Shown here: piece by piece, positions 35,877-47,311 of the stretch
Position numbering within the stretch: the stretch's first letter is position 1
How the letters are laid out: every line of letters begins with the position of its first letter
Assembly (NCBI GenBank): GCA_038373885.1
Contig: JAWZYV010019574.1
Location: forward strand, 248,001-312,000
Direction: 5' to 3'
Length of the DNA: 64,000 nucleotides
From: Cheiracanthium punctorium
Lineage: Eukaryota > Arthropoda > Arachnida > Araneae > Cheiracanthiidae
Position numbers and translations under genes: made by a program
The notes under the pieces: generated by a model
What the model saw: only the letters and a program-made list of their open reading frames with translations
What the model was told of the DNA's origin: nothing
Databases searched by the model: none

Positions 35877-35881
35877 AAAAA

Positions 35882-36200
35882 AGAGAGAGAAGGAGGGAAC
35901 ATATAAATGATATTAAATTTAATAAATTCAGTACTGCCCTGGTCAAAAATAGCCCAAGAACAGCCTATCGAAATTAATTTCAATAAAATAGAGAAACTCA
36001 CTGATTATCGAAACCTTGATTACGCATTAAAAATGGAAGCCCTACAAATACTTACGGCAGATGGCATCATCAACAACATGACGCATGCACAAATAGATCC
36101 GGGGTTGGATGAAATTATGAGGAAGGATATCAGTGCACACACGATAAAGACTGAGGATGGTGGTTGCATGCCACCGAAAGTGTTATTAAAAAGATTTTAG
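35882..36200 (+). pseudogene. Penelope-like element C-terminal segment
   Basis: An open stretch of 97 codons (35907-36200) includes IAQEQPIEINFNKIEKL, NLDYALKMEALQIL and INNMTHAQIDPGLDEIM. The pattern H/Q-x-I-x-F-x-K-I-x-x-L ... EALxI ... IN fits the region after the GIY-YIG motif in Penelope-like elements. With 33628-33990 it forms one reading direction once FBE copy 3 is ignored. I infer, but cannot prove, that it is the same element. Nothing indicates a host gene. Confidence 0.45.
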
Positions 36201-36295
36201 CATATTTTTAACTTTTATGATGTAAAACAGTTTGTATTTTGCAAAACATAACTTTTTTATACAAATACAAACTTAGAAAACAAAAAAATATTTCT

Positions 36296-36324
36296 AAAAG
36301 TGTCCACAATTTTTGCCACCACTG
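36296..36324 (-). mobile_element. Tc1-like terminal repeat, single end
   Basis: Reverse complement reads CAGTGGTGGCAAAAATTGTG then GACAC, a typical Tc1-type end, followed on the plus strand by TA (36325-36326). No opposite end was located in the window. Confidence 0.5.
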
Positions 36325-36612
36325 TATATATGAGAAAGAGCCAAAACTCGCATATTGATGGAAGTAAATTGGTCAATTAGTTTACCAGTTAATGATGATT
36401 ATATTGCCAATGGCTACAACTGGGATATGACTATTACTATTATGACTGATTAGAATGATATCTATATACTTACTGCATTGTGCTTGAAATGGTTGGATGG
36501 CTCTAAATTGCCACAGACTTTGCCACAGAATGTAAGAACTATGAATAAATACTACACACACCATATTTAATGTGGCCTTATTTTATGAACTTCAATAATA
36601 ATAATAATAATA

Positions 36613-37591
36613 CAGTAGAGTATCAATAATTCGAGATGGATGGGAGTGGGCTTCACTTAAACTATTGAAAACTCAAAATTATAAAATTTAATAAACAAAT
36701 AATTGGAAATAAAGCAATTTTTGTCATTTGAGTGAATATTTAAATGAAAAATGTACTTGCATATTATTACATTACTGATGATTAGAACAAGATACTGTAA
36801 AAGCACTTATTTTCGTGACCCCATCGTAATTGCAAAAGTTAAATCCTCGCAAAAAATATTTTTTTTCCCACTTCAAATAATAATAAAAAATTTGAAACTT
36901 TTCATTTACCAAAATTTAATGATTCATTGTACAGTTACAAACTTTTTCTTGACAACTTTCTTTCTTACAACTATTTCTTGAATATAAAACAATAATACAA
37001 CAACTAATAAAATGCAACTCATTCACTTACAATATTTATACTAGCTTCTTTGAAGCCATTCAAAATGGGGAGGGGTTGGGGATGAATTTTTTGCACAAAA
37101 GGAAGTTCCTTAAAGTGCCTTATGCAAAAGGGGTTCTATATTTAAGTACATTCAGGATTTTTCAACTTTCTGTTCTATTCATATAAAATTCATGAAATTT
37201 TCAGCTCACAAAATTGCTGATATCTTCATTTTTGCAAAAATTACGGCTTGTAAAAATATGTGCTTTTACAGAAATTATATTGGAAAATAACAGTCAAATA
37301 CTTTTTTTTTGTATTAAAATGTTGACCTGCTTCTGTACAGCAATATGGTGCCATCGTCAAAGCAGCATGTCACCACTGCACAGAAATGTCTGTGAGGGCA
37401 TCTACATGAAGAATAAACCCATTTCTTTGGAAGGGAGATTTCTAATGTGGCTTTTGTGTGTGTCAAGTATTCGAATTTTGTGGTGAAAAGTAATTCTTTC
37501 ATGTGTTTTATATGTGTTGGTCATTATTTGGAAGCTAAACTGATTTTTTTGTGAACTCAGATTTATAACTTGAACAATCGATACTCTACTA
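36613..37591. mobile_element. TA-flanked pogo/mariner-like MITE
   Basis: Ends CAGTAGAGTATCAATAATTC and (right, reverse complement) TAGTAGAGTATCGATTGTTC, TA on both sides, surrounded by AAT microsatellites. Another MITE sits inside it (36795-37271). No transposase. Confidence 0.65.
36795..37271. mobile_element. MITE nested in MITE
   Basis: Ends CTGTAAAAGCACTTATTTT and CTGTAAAAGCACATATTTTT (reverse complement of right end). The interior matches the MITE at 32789-32996, including TTTTCAGCTCA. Confidence 0.6.
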
Positions 37592-37943
37592 TAATAATAA
37601 TAATAAATGGCATAAAATAAAAAAATTTCATTAAGATATTTCCTCTCAAATTATTTTCTAGAAAAATTAATTTTGAATAGAGAGCTAAAATTCAAACTTA
37701 AAACTAGTTTGGCCTTATAGGGTTAGAGATACATTTGATACTTGTCTTTCAACAAGATTTGACCCATAAATCTATTATCTTCTTTTTAAAAAACAAATAA
37801 ATCAATTACTCACATTAATTTTGATTATTTCTCTTTTTTAAAAGCATGACTGAGTGGCAACAGTTGTTGTGCTTAAGGAATATGCCATTAATCTGACTTA
37901 AGTTACTTATTCAAATAAATAAAACTCAAAAATGTATAAAAAG

Positions 37944-37949
37944 TTTATT
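37944..37949 (-). terminator. HACL1: HACL1 polyadenylation signal
   Basis: AATAAA on the minus strand about 310 bp after the HACL1 stop codon. The 3' UTR would be about 38258 to 37925. Further AATAAA-like words follow within 40 bp. Confidence 0.5.
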
Positions 37950-38258
37950 TCCCATATATCAATGTACAAAATCCACAACGGAATTAAACATAAAAAAAAA
38001 AAAAAATTCTTAAACTATGCTCAACAAACTGTTCTATGAAATGACATTTTGCAGTTGCAATTTTCATAAGTAAATTTGCAGCTTTCAATAACATTTATTT
38101 ACATTTTATAAAGATCATATTAAGAATACCATAATAAAATAATTAATCTTTAAAATATAATGAGATATATCTTTTTTTCTCCTTTGACAAGACAAACGTA
38201 GCCGTGAATATACATATCACATTTTAAGAAAGGCATAAAACAAATTACAGAATACTGA

Positions 38259-38291
38259 TTAAAGTTTTGATCTGGTGAGCCAAGGGAACTC
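38259..38291 (-). CDS. HACL1: HACL1 last coding exon, C-terminal SKL
   Basis: The minus-strand acceptor TTATTATTTCAG precedes GAG TTC CCT TGG..., encoding EFPWLTRSKL and a TAA stop (38261-38259). Exon phase 0 fits the preceding exon, which ends with codon CAG. The end WLTRSxx is characteristic of 2-hydroxyacyl-CoA lyase 1. The last three residues SKL form the canonical type-1 peroxisomal targeting signal, consistent with this enzyme's role in cleaving 2-hydroxyacyl-CoA during peroxisomal alpha-oxidation. The vertebrate enzyme, as I recall, has the weaker SNM. The exon is too short for automatic ORF calling but the splice sites and homology are clear. Confidence 0.88.
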   Translation of the reverse strand, partial: EFPWLTRSKL

Positions 38292-39881
38292 CTGAAATAA
38301 TAATAAAAAAAATAATTATGAAACTCATAAAACTCATTAAGTATAGCTTAAGGTAATAATTTTAATGATTACCATAAAGTCACAACCAAATATGAATACA
38401 GTCAAACTCAATTGTTGCAAACTTGCATTTAATAGGGGAAAATAAAATAATTTTGTGTGTTTAATTCATTAAAATTTAAATTAATACTAAATCAGATTAT
38501 CACAAGCACTCAGATTTAACAAGCGAATTGTCTTGGTCTCTTCACCCTCATTATAAACGAGTTTGGCTGTAGTTATGATTCAAAATTTCATATCATACAC
38601 TATTCTTTTACCAAAAATAGTTTAGAGAAAACTTTTTACGACTCCATTAACCCAGACTTATAACTATACAGTATGATAATTTGATGATTTTAAGCTTTCC
38701 CTTTAATTACTTGAGGGAGATGGGAGATTAAATAAATCTTTAAATAATTAAGCAATTGAAGCATATTTCATATTTAAAATTTTTTATGAACAATCAAGTT
38801 TATATATTTAGTTCTACTGTTAATTTTCTTTAAAAAGGTAACCCCGAATTTAAAGCTGGTATTAATCTGATATTAAAAAAAAAAAAAAAAAATGCTGGCC
38901 ATTTGTGCAGTTAGATGGGGGCTTTTGGATTCTTCTAGGAACTATTAAAGATTTCTTGGCTCACTGTAAAATTATCCAATTATGCAAATGTTTAGGGGTA
39001 CCCATAATCCAACCTATTCCCAGAAGAAAAAAAAAAACTGGTACTAACATTTAATTTTCCTAGGTATTATATATATATATATATATATTACAATCAAATA
39101 CAAACTTTGTTAGCATAAGCATTTGCAAAGTGTTAATTTGAACTGGGGAAAAATAACACCATGATAAAGATCAAAGTTGACGAAACAGAAATTAGATTAA
39201 GGTCCTGCATACATTTGACCACAAGAACTTAGAACAGCTGAAGCGAACATTATTTATAGATTATCAGCTCAATATAATACAACAAACAACATTAACTGGA
39301 GAATATTTTAAAATTACCATATTAATCAGCTATTTGAAATTTGTAGCTTATAGTCTATTACGAAGCTCAAATGACATGAATGAAAGTTCGGGCTTTAAAT
39401 AAATGATACATTATGACAAACTATAAGACAAATAATTTTTTAATGCTTTCTGAAAATGACTGGAAAACTAAAGAATCATTTTAAAAATACTGGATCAAAT
39501 AAATCTTGAATCAAATATAGTTGAACCTAAACATAATGCATAAAGTGATTTTTTTTTTTTTTTCTTCTTAACATGCAGTGTAGATCTAAAGACAATTGTA
39601 TATATTTATTTTTTGAAAAGAAGGAAATACCTGTAACATAGTTGAAAACACTTTTTAAATAATACTTTTAGGGTGGTTATGGTACTTCAAATAAATAAAT
39701 GAATAAATAAAAACGAATTTCTAAGCTTTTTGCTGATAAACATGGAAAATTTAGTAATTTAATTATATGAACACTTTTAAAATCTTGATTCATTGATTTT
39801 TTAAATTTCACTTGAAAACTAACTTTAAAATGAAATTTAGAAAATCAATGAATACTGAATTTTTATTTCATGAAAATATAC
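38292..39881 (-). other. HACL1: HACL1 last intron
   Basis: 1590 bp, GT...AG on the minus strand. AT-rich, with an A-run at 38877-38892, a short (AT)n at 39068-39088 and a T-run at 39550-39563. No element ends or exons recognised within it. Confidence 0.8.
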
Positions 39882-40068
39882 CTGAGGTTTTCTCTGGGCG
39901 TAAGGAGATATAGCTATGTTTATCACACTTATCCCGCTGTCTTGATTCAATGACTTTCTCAAAGCATTTTGAAGTTGTTCTATAGTTCTCACAGAGTAAC
40001 CTGTACCACCAAACATTTCAGTAATTTTTTCATATTTTGCATCAGGCAAAAGTGTAGTAGGAGGAATA
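39882..40068 (-). CDS. HACL1: HACL1 penultimate coding exon
   Basis: 187 bp on the minus strand between acceptor TTTATTTTAG and donor CAG|GTATAT. One base completes a split codon (AG+T, Ser), then 62 codons, starting IPPTTLLPDAKYEKI, then EMFGGTGYSVRTIEQLQ, and ending AISPYAQRKPQ. This is the C-terminal part of the thiamine-diphosphate-binding domain of HACL1/oxalyl-CoA decarboxylase-like enzymes (LP...Y...FGG.G..V.T.EEL...L). No stop or frameshift. Both neighbours join in phase, which strongly supports a working gene. The 40070-45284 intron separates it from the upstream exon. Confidence 0.92.
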
Positions 40069-41858
40069 CTAAAATAAAAATCTTAAGTCAAATACAGCAA
40101 GCATTACTTTTCATGAAAAGATTACACAATGTGCAAATACAAAATAATAAATATTGAATTTTAAAACAGTTTTTCAGGAGATTTCAAATAGGTTTATATT
40201 TTTTTTAAAAACAGTATCCCTTGAATATTAAAAAAAGTAATTATGTCAGACACTTAAAATAAAATATTTCTTCAGGATTATATATTCTTGCTAGAGATAA
40301 ATCTATGAGTTAAGGGTGTTCCTTTTGAAAAGCGATGATCATCACAGGACTAATGACAGTTTTAAAACAAACCAATAATGCTAAAAACAATCAATAATAA
40401 TAAAAATAATAATAATGCTTTTTCCCCAAATATGGACTAATAGCCCCTTATTTGGACTAATAGCTGTATGTTTCATGCAACTTTCAGAAAAAATTCATAA
40501 GCACAAAAATTACCTTCAAAAATGGGTCAAGGAATTACCTGTTTAGGGAAATATTTCAAAATTCCGTATGTTTAGCATTTTATTTTGAGAGTTTCATAAC
40601 GCTTGTAAGTTCATTGTTTGTAGTAGTTTACAGTACAACTTGTAAAGAAATAATCTAAATTATCTCGAGTCTCTAGGAAATTGAATTCTTTAAAAAGCTG
40701 TTCAAGAGTTGCATGATTTCCTAAAAGAACAGCCTTAAGTAACTTTTAGAAAAAATATTAAATTCAGAATTAGATTAACTACTGATCTTGTGATATGACA
40801 GACCTATATTATTTTCTGTGAGGCTATATTAAAGGACAAAACCATTCAAACAATCCAGAGTTTGGATCATTTGAAAGCCAACCTTTATCAAGATATCATC
40901 AGCATACCGATACAAATGATGCACAGGTAATGAAAATTTGACATATCAGGTGTTTCAATATGTGGTTGATATTTGGACAATATCTTGTTCCAAACACAAC
41001 TATATTATCAGAACTTGAAAATATGGTAATAAGTAACCTATTATGTAGACATGTTGTTCATTTATTTAAATTTACAAGCCATTCATTCTTAATTAAAGAC
41101 CCCCATATCATTTTTCTATTATGTCCCCATATCATTTGTCAGTTAAGTCTATATAATTTTAAATGAAGATTATATTGCTAAAAAAGTCTTTTCACTTTAG
41201 GTATATTTTTGAATTTCATTTTACAAAAATATTTCTTAAATATTTTCTGAAATATGACACATTTAGCAGAATAGTGTATGCTTAAGAATTTTTGTGAGTG
41301 TCACATAACTAGTATATTTACCATACTACAACTTGTGAAGAGACATTTTGTATTCTTTTAAGGTTCCTATGTAATTTATTATACTTGACTTCAGAATTAC
41401 AGCAGAGGTTATTCTGACCTTCAGTTTATTATTGTTTTCTTTAATGGAACATCACAAACCTTACAATTGTATTATTGATCATTTGCATTTTTTAAAAAAG
41501 AAATCTCAAGTGCACATTAATAATTTGAGCCGTTACATTACTCTCATTTTTACATATGATTAAAATTGATTCACTGATTAGAAAATACTGTAAAAACTAA
41601 ATATTGCATTTGTTTCATTCATTTGTTGATGATTAAATTTAGGTATTAAGAAATGATTCAGATAAAGATGAAATTCATATCTTCATTTATATCATACTAA
41701 TATGTATTATAACAGATTAGTAACTTTTACTCATTTACCATGAGCAATAACAAAGAAGAATCAATCAAATATGAATAAGACTTTTTAAAAATAGCAAAAA
41801 ATTATTTACATCATAAAGTGACTGCAGAGTAATGTTTTTTCTACATACTATTTCAATA

Positions 41859-42375
41859 CAGTGATTTTGCAATAGTCAAAGTCTGATAAGTCAAATATCC
41901 AGCTGTGTTGAAGTTTTTATGCAATCCCAGCCCAATCCAATAAAATTCAATGCTAAAATTACTCCTTAAGCCAAAGTGAGCATCTTTTAAGTCAAAGTTT
42001 TTTACTCAGTTCTCAGCGCCATCATGAGTTCTCTTAACTTCTTCTTTTCATGAAATTTCCACTCCTATCGCCTTTTTTCACTGTAAAAAGTTTTAACTAA
42101 TTAGAATTTATCTAGCCACTCGCTTGCGGTATAAAAAATGCGTGGTTTGTTGTGTTCCTTCATTAGTCTGTTCTTTACTACAAAAACAATAACTAAACTT
42201 TCAGTATAGTTATTGTTCTTATAAGATGTCTAAGCGAAAATTCAAAACTCCCAATTTGAAAGAAAAAGTAGATTTAATCAGAGATATTGAAATAAATCAA
42301 AACTTGGAAAAAAAAAACAAAGCTAGAAAATATGGCAGTGCAACCAATATACTGTCAACAATTTATCTATCTTAA
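41859..42375 (+). pseudogene. pogo/Tigger-type element, 5' end and HTH start
   Basis: CAGTGATTTTGCAATAGTC, preceded by TA, resembles a Tigger-type terminal repeat. At 42226 an ATG opens a 49-codon frame: MSKRKFKTPNLKEKVDLIRD, then KKNKARKYG and ILSTIY. This matches the CENP-B/pogo N-terminal helix-turn-helix pattern (KRK-x-L-T-x-x-EKV-x-x-I ... ARK-x-G ... STI). It stops at 42375 (TAA) just where the recognition helix should continue. No catalytic part is found downstream. It lies antisense to HACL1 inside the intron. Confidence 0.65.
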
Positions 42376-42758
42376 TAGTAGTAGTATTGTAGGGATTAGG
42401 AGTGAGATTTTATATTTTTGTTTGGGCCGGCAAAAGGGCTAGGCTGACCCTGTCTTTGGCTACTACTCTTGCTCATTTTGACCTACTTCCAGTCATCATA
42501 TGAATTTAAAGGTGTTAATAGAATTCAACAGTTCTGCTATTTGTAATTTAGAGATATGCACGAGCATTCATATAACTTTCTGTTAATCTGATGTTAGACT
42601 TAATCATTATGATTAGATGAAACTTTTGTGCTTTTAGTGTTAGAGATAGAGGCACTGTATCTGTCAAGAAAATACCTATACCAGTCAGTGAATGCTTTTA
42701 TGCAAGAAATGTTGAGTGAAGAGTACAAATCTCTCTGCAAACCCATCTAAAACTAAAA

Positions 42759-42905
42759 GTGTTGAAAAGAAAAGCCGAAGTAGATTTTGTAGAAAAGGAA
42801 GAAGAGATGCTAGAAAAAAAGTGCAAACTCTGCCAAAACAATAAAGGCACTAGAGTCACAAGGTTTAGCTGCAAAATTTGTAAGAAATTTACATGTCTAC
42901 AGAAC
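42759..42905 (+). pseudogene. piggyBac-type zinc-ribbon fragment
   Basis: The frame includes KKCKLCQNNKGTRVTRFSCK and CKKFTCLQN: four to five cysteines as CxxC...CxxC followed by a further Cys. The pattern resembles the C-terminal cysteine-rich zinc ribbon of piggyBac transposases. It runs into an A-tract at 42908, which ends the similarity. The frame upstream has stops. The fragment is too short for certainty. Confidence 0.4.
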
Positions 42906-42907
42906 TC

Positions 42908-43055
42908 AAAAAAAAAAAAAAAAAAAAAAAAGAACACGGAACCTCATACAATACAGAGGTTGCCAGGAACTGGGCGTGGCTAGGCTGGAATGTGAATCCT
43001 CCTGCTGCAATGATAAAAAAAAAAAGGACACTGGATTTCCCACTGCAACAAAAAA

Positions 43056-43086
<31 letters not shown>

Positions 43087-43480
43087 GAGCAAAGCACTTG
43101 ATAGCATAGAGGCTACAGGGAATTGGAAGTGGATAGGCTTCACCTCTTCTACCTGTCTATGTTCTAACAGCCATTTATTACTAATACCTATGCAACTACT
43201 AAAAACAAATAGAGCCCAGTCATCTGTATGAGATTTTAAAGGGAAGGAATGTGAATCCTCCTGCTGCAATAATAAAAAAGAAAAGGACATGGGACTTCCT
43301 GCTGAAAAAAAAAAAAAAAAAAAAGAACAAAAAATGAACATGGCATCTGTTAGCATATGGAGGTTACTGGAAATTGGAAGTGGGTAGGCTGGAATGAGAA
43401 TCCTTCTGCTGCCATGATAAAAAAAAAGGACATGGGATTTCCCCGCTGCAACGAGAAAAAAAAATGAACACAGGGCTTGT
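42908..43480 (+). repeat. A-rich imperfect tandem repeat
   Basis: Units of GGAATGTGAATCCTCCTGCT, GCAATGATAAAAAA, GGACA(C/T)(T/G)GGATTTCC and a 10-24 base A-tract recur at about 42986, 43246 and 43398. Each A-tract looks like a poly(A) tail. The long antisense frames here are low-complexity artefacts. Confidence 0.8.
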
Positions 43481-44299
43481 CAACGAACTGAGTTACCGGG
43501 AATTTGATGTGGCTAGGCTTCTCCCCTTTCACCTATCTGAGTTCTAATATGTAGTCTTTTATCACTAATACCTACGGACCAACAAAAAACAAATAAATAG
43601 TTTCCAGTCATCAATTTAATAACCAGTCTGCCTGAATTTCGCGTAGTGGTGGCACAAAGGGGTATGTGTGTGTATTAGATTAGCATGGTCGCCATTCCAT
43701 ATCTCTCTTTCACCCTCTACCTCTCTTCACCCTGCCTGACGCCAGAATAAAATTCCTCCTTCCCGCGAGTGTGCTCACAGTTGAAGAGAACTTCAACAAC
43801 CTTGAAAATGCAGAACCAGTGGGGGAACCTTGCTACCTTTGTTTCCAGAACTTACATTCAGGAGAGACTATTAAATTGTGATATTTTCAGAAAAAAAAAT
43901 AATGTAAAAAAATCTAATTAGCATTTCTGCACGGTTCAAAATTTAAAAGAGGGTGAAATCAATGTTTTATCAAAGGTGAAAAGATGGAACATTTTTGCCA
44001 GTTAGATTTTTCTATGCGACAGTTTAAAAAAGAAAAACAGTATATTTTGTTGAAAACTGGAATTTCTTTAAAAAATTCCCAAAAATCTGCAAATTTAAGT
44101 GTGATTTTGTAACAAAGTTTATTTAAAAAAGAAAACTGTTGTTTCCGATAATATAAAAGATACAGTGTTCGGACAAAAATCTAGCTTGCAATAATGCAAA
44201 ATGCAAAAAAATATGGCCAAAATCCTTACAAAACAAAAAATAACTAAAAAACTATTCATCTGATTAATTTCATTTTTACGGTATTAGCTTTCTCTTGTC

Positions 44300-44405
44300 C
44301 TATTTAGTCTGTGATCCAAATTTGGTCCAGATCCGTCGAATGGTCTGGACGTCTATAGCGAAGAAAGAAAGAAACAAACAAGATTTCCTCTTTTATATAT
44401 ATACA
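44300..44405 (-). mobile_element. Helitron-like 5' end (minus)
   Basis: Read on the minus strand: TATATATAAAAGAGGAAATC, then TTGTTTGTTTCTTTCTTTC, then CGCTATAGACGTCCAGACC and CGGATCTGGACC. It matches the general start of arthropod Helitrons (TATATATAAA, GTTTGTTTG). No 3' end with CTAG was found. Confidence 0.35.
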
Positions 44406-45284
44406 TATTACCTTTAAGATATTATAATACAAATGCAAATAATTGACATAATGGTAATTTCATTAATTTTGTTTTCATATCATTTTGATAATTCTTTGGT
44501 TACTTCATTTTGTTTTTGTTTACATTATTCCAATTTCCTTATAAATAAATATTGTTTAAACAAATTTTAGTTAATAACCATTAACAAATTATAACAATTT
44601 TAACACACTTCTTGAAAACTGGTATTTTTTAAAAATTGTGAATCTAAAAAATATGTGAGACCTTTCACATTGGCATAAAAGGCTTGACTGCTGGAAGGTT
44701 ACAGCTTGAGAACATTGTTTCTATTTACTGTAATCATTTACGTGCTTAAACAGTTCATTCGTTGAAGTGCATTAAAAGAAGTAATAATAATAATAACAAC
44801 CTGATTATATGCCAAATGCTTTTTAGAGTACTGAAATTAGGGCCTTTTTGCATTCCTTTACTAAGTGAAAGTTGGTACATATTGCAGGTGAAGAAATGAG
44901 GACTCATCCTTTGTACCATTTGAAATGTACGTTCTGTGCTATATTTATGCATGTGCATTAAATATGAAATTCTTTATTAATTCTGACCTTTAAATAAAAG
45001 ATATATTGAGGGTTATTTATTTAATAAAAATTGCAATAATGCAACTTTAAATAATGTCCTACTAGCTTCAGTCACAGGTTATTCTTATTACATATAACTT
45101 ATTTTGGTTCTATTCCAAAATAATATTATTCACAACCGTGGAAATATTTATTAGCCAAAATAATCAAACAGTTCAATGATAAATGCCACTGCTTTGAGGA
45201 GCCTAGGGGAATTTCCCATGGGTCTTTCACATCTCATGTATTCCAGAAGTATTATAAACACAAATATATGACTCAAAAATATAC

Positions 45285-45395
45285 CTCAGGGACAAATGGA
45301 GACCATCCTCCTCAAGCATTTTGAAATGTTCTTCTTCCATTCCAGAATAAATACCATTGTTATTAAAGATTATTACTATCATTGGCAACTTATAC
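45285..45395 (-). CDS. HACL1: HACL1 third-last coding exon (TPP-binding core)
   Basis: 111 bp between acceptor ATCTTTTTCAG and donor CTGAG|GTATAT on the minus strand. Codons read YKLPMIVIIFNNNGIYSG followed by MEEEHFKMLEEDGLHLSL. RYxLPxxxxxxNNNGIY is the downstream end of the thiamine-diphosphate/magnesium motif (GDG...NN) of this enzyme family, so this exon carries metal- and cofactor-binding residues. It starts with the third base of a codon and ends with two bases (AG), completed by T at 40068. The preceding exon, expected to encode the GDSAFGFSGME region, is not in the window up to 64000. The upstream intron is therefore at least 18.6 kb, or the assembly is broken. Confidence 0.92.
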
Positions 45396-46611
45396 CTGAA
45401 AAAGATTTTTGAAATGAGTTAATTCGAATGTTTACTAAACATATTAAATGGGTGACACAGTTTGAAACACCAATAAATAATAGGGAAGTTTAAAAATAAC
45501 TTATATTCAGAAAAAATCCAGTATAAAAGGTATTTTGAATTAAATTATTATGGCTTTTGAAAAAATAAATAATCTTCAAATGACTTTTTAGAATTTTTTA
45601 AAATCTTGAATATAATTAGACTCTTAAAAAACATCCCAAGCAGCAAGAAATCCCCGGCCTCATCTCAGCCAACTGTCCTCACGCGACCCCAATTTCACCC
45701 GTTCGATCTCGGTGCAGGACTTTCGTTGAAGGCTGGGGATGTCAGGTCGGGTGACAGTCCCTGGACTGTCTGCTTCGGAGGGATTCTATGCGTCTCCGGA
45801 CGATTTTCCGAGGATTCCCTGACAATTTGCTCTCTTATCCTGATTCAGTCGAGATTATATCTATTGCTTTAGGGGCATTTTTTATGAGCTATATTATATA
45901 ACTTTTCCACTTCAAATTGATGAAGAAATTGGTTCTTAATTAGGATAATTAATTTCTAAAGCTTCAAAAAAAGATGTTAATTAATAGTTATATTTTCAAA
46001 ATATAGTAACTTTTAACACCCATTAAAACCTAATGTAGTATGCTAAATTTCACAATTTAACTAATGCAATTTTTATTCGCCCTTTCATTTTTATAGAATT
46101 TAAGAGATATCTAGCTCTCTTAAAATATTTTCTTCTTAAATAAGAAATAAATATCTAATATTTCGTCATGAATCTAGTCTAATAATGTTTTAGAAATCAG
46201 ATGAGTAAACTGTGTTAAAATGTTGAAACTTGTGCTGAACATAAGTAAATCATTATGCATATATTTAATTACATAATTATAGTGTCACATAAAATATATA
46301 TTATGTGTTAACAAGAGAAAAATCTTCTTGGATAAACTCAAAATGTCCCAGTTTATTTCAAGGAAACTCAGCGATTCCATAATTAAATTTATATTGAGAC
46401 ATATTAAATGCAATACAAAGAAGCACGGTTTTCTATGAGGAAGTATTTGTGCTAACCATACAGAGTTATATAAGTATTTTTAAAATGCTCAAAATGCTAG
46501 TTAAAGAATGAAGAAATAAAACTAGTTCATTTGCAACACTCACATTTAATTTCAATGTTATAAAAAGAAATAGGTTTTGGAAAATATGTAATGGAAAAAA
46601 TATTTTCAGTA

Positions 46612-47311
46612 TCTCTCTATTCTAAAAAAAAGTAAAGGCCGCTGTCACTGTCAAAGCTTCTGGACCTATCTCCTCCTAAACCGTAGGGATTTGAGTTTCG
46701 ACTAAGGTACCCACAGATTTGAAAAATTCCGAGGAACCTGCTAAGCTGATTTAAATTTCGAAAATCGAATTATTTTAGAAGATATTAATAAAAAACTGAA
46801 AAAATAAACCGAATGGTTGCCAGATTTGGCATAAAATCATCCATTCCTTTGCAACAAAGCGTTTCCAAGTATCTAGAATCGTGTGAAATTTACAAAGTTA
46901 ACACAAAAAGCCTAATAACTTCTTCACCGTTTGCACGATCCGCTTGAAAATTTCCATGATCATGTATAAAAATATAGAAAACAATCTGCGCTTCTTTAAA
47001 AATCTGAAAATCTACCCGTTCCCTCCTTTTTAAGCGATTTTTCGCTATTTTCAGCACCATTTTATTTCCGAGAGTCAAAAAAGTAAATCATTTGCGTGAC
47101 AAAATTACCCTTTTCAAGTGAATATGACGTCATACAATTGGGATTCAAATTCGTTTAAAAGAGATTTTCCAGATTACACAGTTTATTATCATTTTTTTCA
47201 TAAATAAATCGTTTGCATGGACATGAGAATAGCCGTGTACACAAAACAAAATCTTTCGATAGCGAAAAGATTCCACGAGTTTCCAGAACAGCATGAAATT
47301 TAATTTGGGTA
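46612..47311 (+). mobile_element. Helitron X copy 2a, 5' part only
   Basis: Starts A|TCTCTCTATTCTAAAAAAAA and shares its first ~285 bp with 47312-47600. It has no 3' end before the second 5' end. Internal 46960-47110 matches 24290-24390. Confidence 0.75.

Larger units (their letters stand above)
40069..45284 (-). other. HACL1: HACL1 intron with transposon debris
   Basis: 5216 bp with GT...AG ends on the minus strand. It contains a pogo/Tigger remnant (41859-42375), a piggyBac-like zinc-ribbon fragment (42759-42905), A-rich tandem repeats (42908-43480) and a Helitron-like start (about 44300-44405). Stretches 40100-41850 and 44420-45250 show nothing but AT-rich sequence. Confidence 0.8.

Noticed and set aside
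35907..36200. Host gene of 97 codons
   Set aside because: Position directly after a split Penelope-like element and the residue pattern make it a PLE segment; no promoter or splice context.
42889..43356. 155- and 112-residue frames with long F or K runs
   Set aside because: Translations of A-tracts in the tandem repeat.
43680..43870. Possible promoter or exon (less AT-rich stretch)
   Set aside because: No conserved reading frame, core promoter or splice pattern; could be transposon debris.
45640..45872. Possible HACL1 upstream exon (GC-richer)
   Set aside because: Neither strand gives the expected GDS...ME or related TPP-enzyme residues.
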